Below are positions 58,872 to 64,000 of a stretch of DNA of 64,000 nt, one piece after another. Position numbers and translations under genes: made by a program. Position 1 is the first letter of the stretch. Each line of letters begins with the position of its first letter. The stretch covers positions 1,612,001 through 1,676,000 of the forward strand of contig JAQPZY010001554.1 of the NCBI GenBank assembly GCA_029931535.1, written 5' to 3'. Below the pieces are notes generated by a model, which saw nothing but the letters and a program-made list of their open reading frames with translations, searched no databases and was not told where the DNA came from. This stretch comes from Margaritifera margaritifera. Its lineage: Eukaryota > Mollusca > Bivalvia > Unionida > Margaritiferidae.

Positions 58872-61640
58872 TTGCTTAGTGATCTTGGGTGGAAAAAACT
58901 TGGAAGTTAGACCAAAGAATCACAGACTTTTGCACTTTATTTTACAAAATATATCACAGGTGATATCGTCGGTACCTATACAGATACATAACATATGAAG
59001 TAATCTCAGGGACAAGATTGTGATAACTCTTGCTTCGATATCTCATAATTATTTACAAATCATTTTCCTATTCATACTGTCTTTGAATGGATACCCCGAT
59101 ATGGGTTTCTATATTCATACTACTTTTTACTATATGACATGACATTCTTGCATATACATTACATGCACCTACTCCAAATGAATGTGACTTCAACATTTTG
59201 TCCCAAATGTGTCAATTTGTGAATCTAAGCTCTTTTGTTTGGAGATTGATTAATACAAGTGCAAAAAGCACTTGTTTCTAACTACAGTGTTAATAATATG
59301 TACCTTGAAATGCTTGAAATAAATATGGCGTAAACTTAAATTATTTTAGGAGTTTATAGGCAATATCAATGAAAGTATATTTGATGAGATTCATTTTACG
59401 ATTCTGAAAAATTAATGTGTGTTTATGATCCAATAAAACCAAGAAGTCATTTTTTTTACCATATTTCTGGCGTAGAGACAACGAGTTGAGCATTTTCTGA
59501 GTGTCAAACTCGACGTTTATGTGTTCAAGGCAGATACAAATTGTCAAATATATATTGAAATATTTATAGTTAAACAAATCAAAATGAAGACTTCGATACT
59601 TGATGCGCCAATACAAAAATAAGTGAGGAAAACTGTCTAGACCAGCCAAACTATAACTTACAAATTAGAAAATCACTAGACCAGCCACACTATAATTTAC
59701 AAATTAGAAATCACTAGACAAGCCTGACTTGAGGATATACAATTTGTTCCAGTTAAGGACTCATTTCTATGCACCTAAATGTCCTTACTTGCACAAAGCA
59801 GTATATATCAAAGACACAAAATGACAAAATTGCATTTGTTTATGTTGGTATCATAGCAACATCCAACACAATTAAAACTGTAAAAGAACATAATTTACCG
59901 AAAAGATGCTGAAGTAAATGCAAAACATTAAATACGTTTTGCATGCCATTAAACGTTGTACACATTATGAAAAATGTTTTAGAAACAAAAAGCATCGAAA
60001 AAATACAATTCTGTGTGCATTTTGCCTAAGACACAATTTTATCTAATAACATTCTGTGCACTATTAAATAGCTCTTGGTAAACTCAGACATAGACAAAGG
60101 CAGTAGCAGTTTAAATAACTCCACGATAGACATTTTAGAGGGTGGTCCTTTTCTTGTGCCAACCATTTGAATGTATAAACATGCTCTATGACACTGTTAA
60201 AACATTGTACAACGATGCGTGGGAAATTATGTTTACTCTGCTCCAGGATCCACATGTATTTGCTATTGAAGCATCCAACTCAGTATTATCGCATAACATA
60301 TAGGATTGGCTACAAATAGGACAATCAAAGAAAGACCACTAGGATTAGGTCCGTAAACCAGAGTACAAGGATTTCTTCAATGATTGAAGATCTCTCATTT
60401 ACATCTGTAATTCCGTTCTATATTAATTCCTCTTTTTAGTGTTATGTAAAGAATTTTTGTTGTTGCAAGAAATAACAAGTGTGCTGATTTTACAAATACA
60501 ACAAACATGTCATTTATTCAACAAAAACGCTCGATTGAGATTTTGTACAAATTGCTGTACATTTAAAGTATTTCGAATCTTTTTATGAGAAGAGTGACAT
60601 GCCAGCTTGATATAACAGACTTTGTGTTCTCTAAAGGATTACCATTTGTCACTCATGCTTAGATCAATTATCAGGTAGTGATTGACTTCGCCATGATAGC
60701 TTTATTTTTACTCCCTCTCTCCTCAGTCACTGCTTGCAGAGGGGGCATCTAGATACGCTCATACGTTCATTTGTCCGTCTCGGGAAGCTCTTCAGCAAGA
60801 TTGTAGAAAACCCACTTCAAGTGCATAAATAAGAATTTAAACGGCATATTTGTCTACACATGATGCTGACCAGTTAGAATTTCATGCCATAAAAGCAATT
60901 TTTCCAATTATTGGTTTGGGAAATTTGTTGGACGTATAAAGTCGTTTTTATGGGATAACCTTTTTAACATGATTTCGCTGAAACCATTCGACCTAGGCAT
61001 GTAAAGATTTGTATGAACCTATATGTGCATATGTAGATGGCCTGATGTATTGTTGTGCCATGTAAACGAGTTTTCGCAATTTTGGTCAGGTTTGTGGACT
61101 TTTTCAATGTTAGTTATTTTTGTAGAGTTTGGAGATACATGTTTCATTAAAAAAATAAATATATTTTTTGCTTTTCTGTTGATCGGAAAAGTTTAACCAA
61201 TATCTGGAACACTCCAAGAAATACAAATTATTTATATACACTGTGGGATCCCGTCATTATCCCTAGAATAAGCGAGAAAGGTACTCTAAAACTTATTTGC
61301 CAAATAGTATTGACTTTCGTTTGGAAATGCGATAGAAACGATATATTTCACAAAGTTCTTTATTCGATTTGCGTGCAGATGGATACTTTGGGTGCAAGTA
61401 ATGATTATCGTGACTTACTTGCTACTTTAAATGACTCCTACAGATTCATCATAAAACTTCATTACATTGTACTTTGAACAGTGAATAGAAGGAATGGAGT
61501 GACAACAAAACTGTCAGTTTGTTACAGGACATTTTGGCGGAGTTAAAACACCTGATAGGAATATATGAAGTCACTCTCGCTGAATCCAAGAGTAAGGGAC
61601 ATTCACAATCCAAGAATTAGAAACCTTCCATGATTACATC
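58872..61640. other. No gene recognised
   Basis: Only a short 38-39 bp triplicate (59637-59720, CTAGACCAGCCA) and a dispersed-repeat opening near 60745 are visible. Confidence 0.4.
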
Positions 61641-61643
61641 TAC

Positions 61644-61708
61644 CACCACCACTAAGACACCAGCAGCGGCAGCAGTCACTACCACCACTACAGCAGCAGC
61701 AGCAGTAG
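61644..61708. repeat. (CCA)n/(CAG)n trinucleotide repeat
   Basis: Mixed ACC and AGC triplets; no coding frame around them is supported. Confidence 0.8.
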
Positions 61709-61989
61709 GACTTGGTCGTGGAAAATGTTTAAGGCAGTTTAAGCTTTTGCTGTCAAGTCCATAATGTTTTTTTTAAAATCCCAATGGCCCACTCAAAAAA
61801 GAGATATTACTCACAATTGCCATATCAAACAAAACGACACCCTCCATTCTAAAATGTGTGTGAATATCTTATCACTACTAAAAAAAACAAATCAAGACTT
61901 GGATACAAGTAATTTTTTGGAATATTCTCATAAATGAGAAGCAAAATAATATTTAAAAACACATCACAATAATCCTCTTTTTTCTTCTT

Positions 61990-62330
61990 TTTACTGTCTT
62001 ACTTTTTTAAATTTCCTTTTAGGAATGGGTTCTCTTGCTGTTTCTTCCGCTTGTTTTGCTTTGCATTTCTTTCCTTGAATTGGTTCTTCTTCTGTTTCAT
62101 TTGCTACTGGAAGCTCATCCTTTAACTCTTTTTCTCACTTTCACTCTGAAAGACCAATGTCTTTTTTCTTGATAATGTTAACAGGTATATTTACTCTTGT
62201 CTCTTGATCTGGTTTCTCCTGTCATAGAGGTTCCTTTTCTTTATCGTCTCCTCTTGAAATAAAAGTCAAGATACTTGTTATGTCTGTCAAGAGATAAGAC
62301 CTTAGTCTAATGCATGTCCACAACAGAGCA
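61990..62330 (-). pseudogene. Decayed lysine/glutamate-rich ORF tail, unrecognised
   Basis: A single minus-strand frame runs from about 62325 to a TAA at 61990 and contains three internal TGA codons. It includes LLTDITSILTFISRGDDKEK, DELPVANETEEEPIQGKK and REPIPKRKFKKVRQ before the stop. That all three stops are TGA is compatible with CGA (Arg) decay by C-to-T change. Its upstream part forms one arm of the inverted repeat at 62249-62386. No family is recognised. Confidence 0.45.
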
Positions 62331-62386
62331 CAATGTCCTATCTCTTGACAGACATAACAAGTATCTTGACTTTTATCCCGAGAGGA
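62249..62386. repeat. Inverted repeat with 52-bp arms and 34-bp spacer
   Basis: The left arm (62249-62300) and right arm (62335-62386) are reverse complements with about four mismatches; the core is AAAAGTCAAGATACTTGTTA. The left arm is also coding-like in the minus ORF. Confidence 0.92.
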
Positions 62387-62505
62387 GTAGAAATCTTGAG
62401 GAGTAGAAATCTTGTTGTAAGTGTATTTTCAAATGACCCTCTGTAAATCTCTGACTATAAGTGCGATCTGCTGTGACTCTTTCATTTTCACAGATCAAAA
62501 CTAGG

Positions 62506-62514
62506 TATATATAG
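62506..62514 (+). promoter_or_regulatory. Possible TATA box before the BIR-bearing ORF
   Basis: TATATATAG lies about 40 bases upstream of the point where the plus reading frame opens (TAA at 62526, then open). Spacing is plausible for a TATA promoter. This is a weak signal in AT-rich DNA. Confidence 0.35.
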
Positions 62515-62528
62515 GGAGAGAGAGGTAA

Positions 62529-63200
62529 CTTAGTTCACTCAAACCTGAATCGTTCATCGTCATAAAACGATCACACCCTTCCAAGGGGAAACCAGACACT
62601 AAGCGACGACGACGTTCTGATTCGCCTCATACGCTGTGAGAAGCGTTCTCAGAAGTTCACCCTAGCGATTTTGAAGAGGAAATGATGGAGCCTTTTCCAA
62701 CACCATCTATCTCCTCAAAACCGAAAGAGTCAAGATTGGCTAATAAAGAAAATCTCTTGGTAGCACCTACAATTTATTTTCACACTCGAGCTATTCACAA
62801 AATGACTTGCAGAACGACTGTCTTCATTTACAAGATTACATTTAAAGAGTTCACGTTTCAAGTCCCAGCAGACAGAGCAGCCGCCTTTATTACGGACTTA
62901 ATAGAGTCTATGTTAAAGGAGTTGAAACAGCAGTACCAAGTTAACGATCACGATCGTTTGACACTTAATGTGTCACGACAGTTTGAAATCTCCTGTTTGG
63001 ATCGAATTTAATACCAAAGCAAATCAACACGTCGTACTCAAGGAGACCAAGTACAGTGTTTCAGTTGTGGTGTGAAACTTCACGAATGGGAGTATAGAGA
63101 CACAGCTTACCTTAAACATGTCAGCTAGTTTTCGTGCTGTCACTACCTTCCTTTGGTCGATCCAGATTATTATCCTCATGGATACTTTAGAATAGGAGCG
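62529..63200 (+). pseudogene. Decayed virus/transposon-like ORF with a BIR-type zinc motif
   Basis: One plus frame stays coding-like from 62529 to about 63200, with stops at 62637, 63009 and 63126. It holds a basic stretch (TKRRRRSDS), then from the ATG at 62682 a mixed alpha/beta-looking segment ending NDHDRLTLNVSRQFEI, then CFSCGVKLHEWEYRDTAYLK and H. The spacing C-x2-C-x16-H (63057-63119), followed by Cys at x6 (63138), is the zinc ligand set of baculoviral IAP repeats, with a TAG between His and the last Cys. IAP-type BIR domains bind caspases or IAP antagonists. The N-terminal part is not recognised. It cannot make a functional protein as it stands. Confidence 0.6.
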
Positions 63201-63405
63201 GATTCGTAGTTTACCTTTGGAGCTACGAGAAGGCATCTACAACTACTTTGTGCAGATTAAAGTGAAACGCAAACTAAAATCGTTTCTCGATTTTTAAACT
63301 ATTGCTATTTACATAGTATAAGAAGGCTGTTGCTATGGTAGCCATCGATGCCACGACGTCTGCCATCAGTATTGTACCACCGAATTACATTTTGTTCTTT
63401 TGTGA

Positions 63406-63744
63406 ATGGGCAGTTTACAACAGTACATTCAGAATCTACTTTTGGAGCTGCGTCCAAAACACCGTACAATCAATAACCATCGGTATATAGATGCTATAAA
63501 AAGACTGATTGAAGAAGACTGAAGGATAGTCGGAAAAAGAGGTTTTGTGCCAACACATGATAAGGTTCTTCTGAGAATACGTTGTAAGACTCTATGTCAC
63601 GACTTCTGTCATCAGTGATACATCAAAATCCGTGGGAGGAAGTCAAAGACACCATTCAAGACTCAGTGGATTACCAAGTACTTTTAAAACAACTGATTCC
63701 ACAAGACGATACTACCCTTTTGAATTTACTACGACGTGTCGTGC

Positions 63745-63802
<58 letters not shown>

Positions 63803-64000
63803 TTATTGGATTTCTTTTACCAGCAGATTCCCCGAGGCAAATTTATCACCAGTGTATGCAAGGACGTAATGACCAAAACTTCATCTGTGCACGAAAAACT
63901 CAGATTTACGACTGGAAGGATGTACGTGACTGGAAAAGTCTCTGATTCGACGGTTGACAACAAGAGATCGCTGACTATGCCGAATACGTCTGTGACTGAT
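63406..64000 (+). pseudogene. Further decayed ORFs of the same island, open to the right edge
   Basis: Coding-like strings in two frames: YIQNLLLELRPKHRTINHRY and HRYIDAIKRLIEED (63420-63520), then NPWEEVKDTIQDSVDY and LLKQLIPQDDTTLLNLLRR (63630-63735), then after a (GT)n tract PRGKFITSVCKDVMTKTSSV (about 63830-63890). They continue to the end of the window. No family is recognised. Confidence 0.4.
63746..63799. repeat. (GT)n microsatellite inside a coding-like frame
   Basis: About 27 GT dinucleotides interrupt the ORF remnant of the right-hand island. Confidence 0.95.

Noticed and set aside
62506..62514. A functional viral promoter
   Set aside because: A TATA-like string in AT-rich DNA is not enough; it is kept only as a low-confidence site.

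Overview
The window reads as AT-rich (by eye), intron-rich animal DNA with very few host exons, many short microsatellites and dense mobile-element debris. There are no bacterial-style operons. The repeat families (several 100-160 bp degenerate tandem families, elements opening with CTCACCTG-like ends, and a family carrying AGGTCA/GGTCACTGTGACC) resemble those I associate with molluscan or other lophotrochozoan genomes. That placement is inference.

The only host gene I can support is on the + strand. Six exons between 7114 and 30070, joined by five GT-AG introns whose phases all match, encode about 313 C-terminal residues of an autophagy cysteine protease of the ATG4C/ATG4D type. They include the catalytic Asp-Pro-His motif and the natural stop. 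The exons carrying the start and the catalytic cysteine are not in the window and should lie to the left. A polyadenylation signal follows at 30182.

Layout. 1-3260: a minus-strand non-LTR retrotransposon (SGNH-esterase ORF1, endonuclease, reverse transcriptase) split by a small palindromic element. 4594-6684: more copies of that paired-hairpin element. 6865-30070: the ATG4 exons, whose introns hold a 39-bp minisatellite touching a splice acceptor, a 145-bp repeat field, a LINE remnant, a 1.7-kb array of 26-bp units, CTCACCTG-type repeats, a TA-flanked TIR element and a DIRS-like retroelement. 31-39 kb: dispersed repeat arrays, including one loaded with nuclear-receptor-like sites, and a hairpin element. 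39.5-46.5 kb: an internally deleted hAT transposase abutting a roughly 6.7-kb segment bounded by long inverted repeats and filled with decayed unrecognised ORFs. 46.6-58.4 kb: LINE remnants, two hAT-type MITEs with near-perfect 8-bp duplications, a TIR element rich in CCAACGTTGG, and a 64-bp minisatellite derived from a reverse-transcriptase active-site region. 58.65 kb: the cleanest paired-hairpin element. 62-64 kb: a second virus- or transposon-like island with a broken BIR (IAP-type) zinc motif, a 52-bp-arm inverted repeat and divergent decayed ORFs, running off the right edge.

The most unusual items are the paired-hairpin element family, the 6.7-kb inverted-repeat island, the BIR-bearing island, and the minisatellite born from a LINE catalytic segment. 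All retroelement and island ORFs seen carry stops or frameshifts, so they look like fossils.
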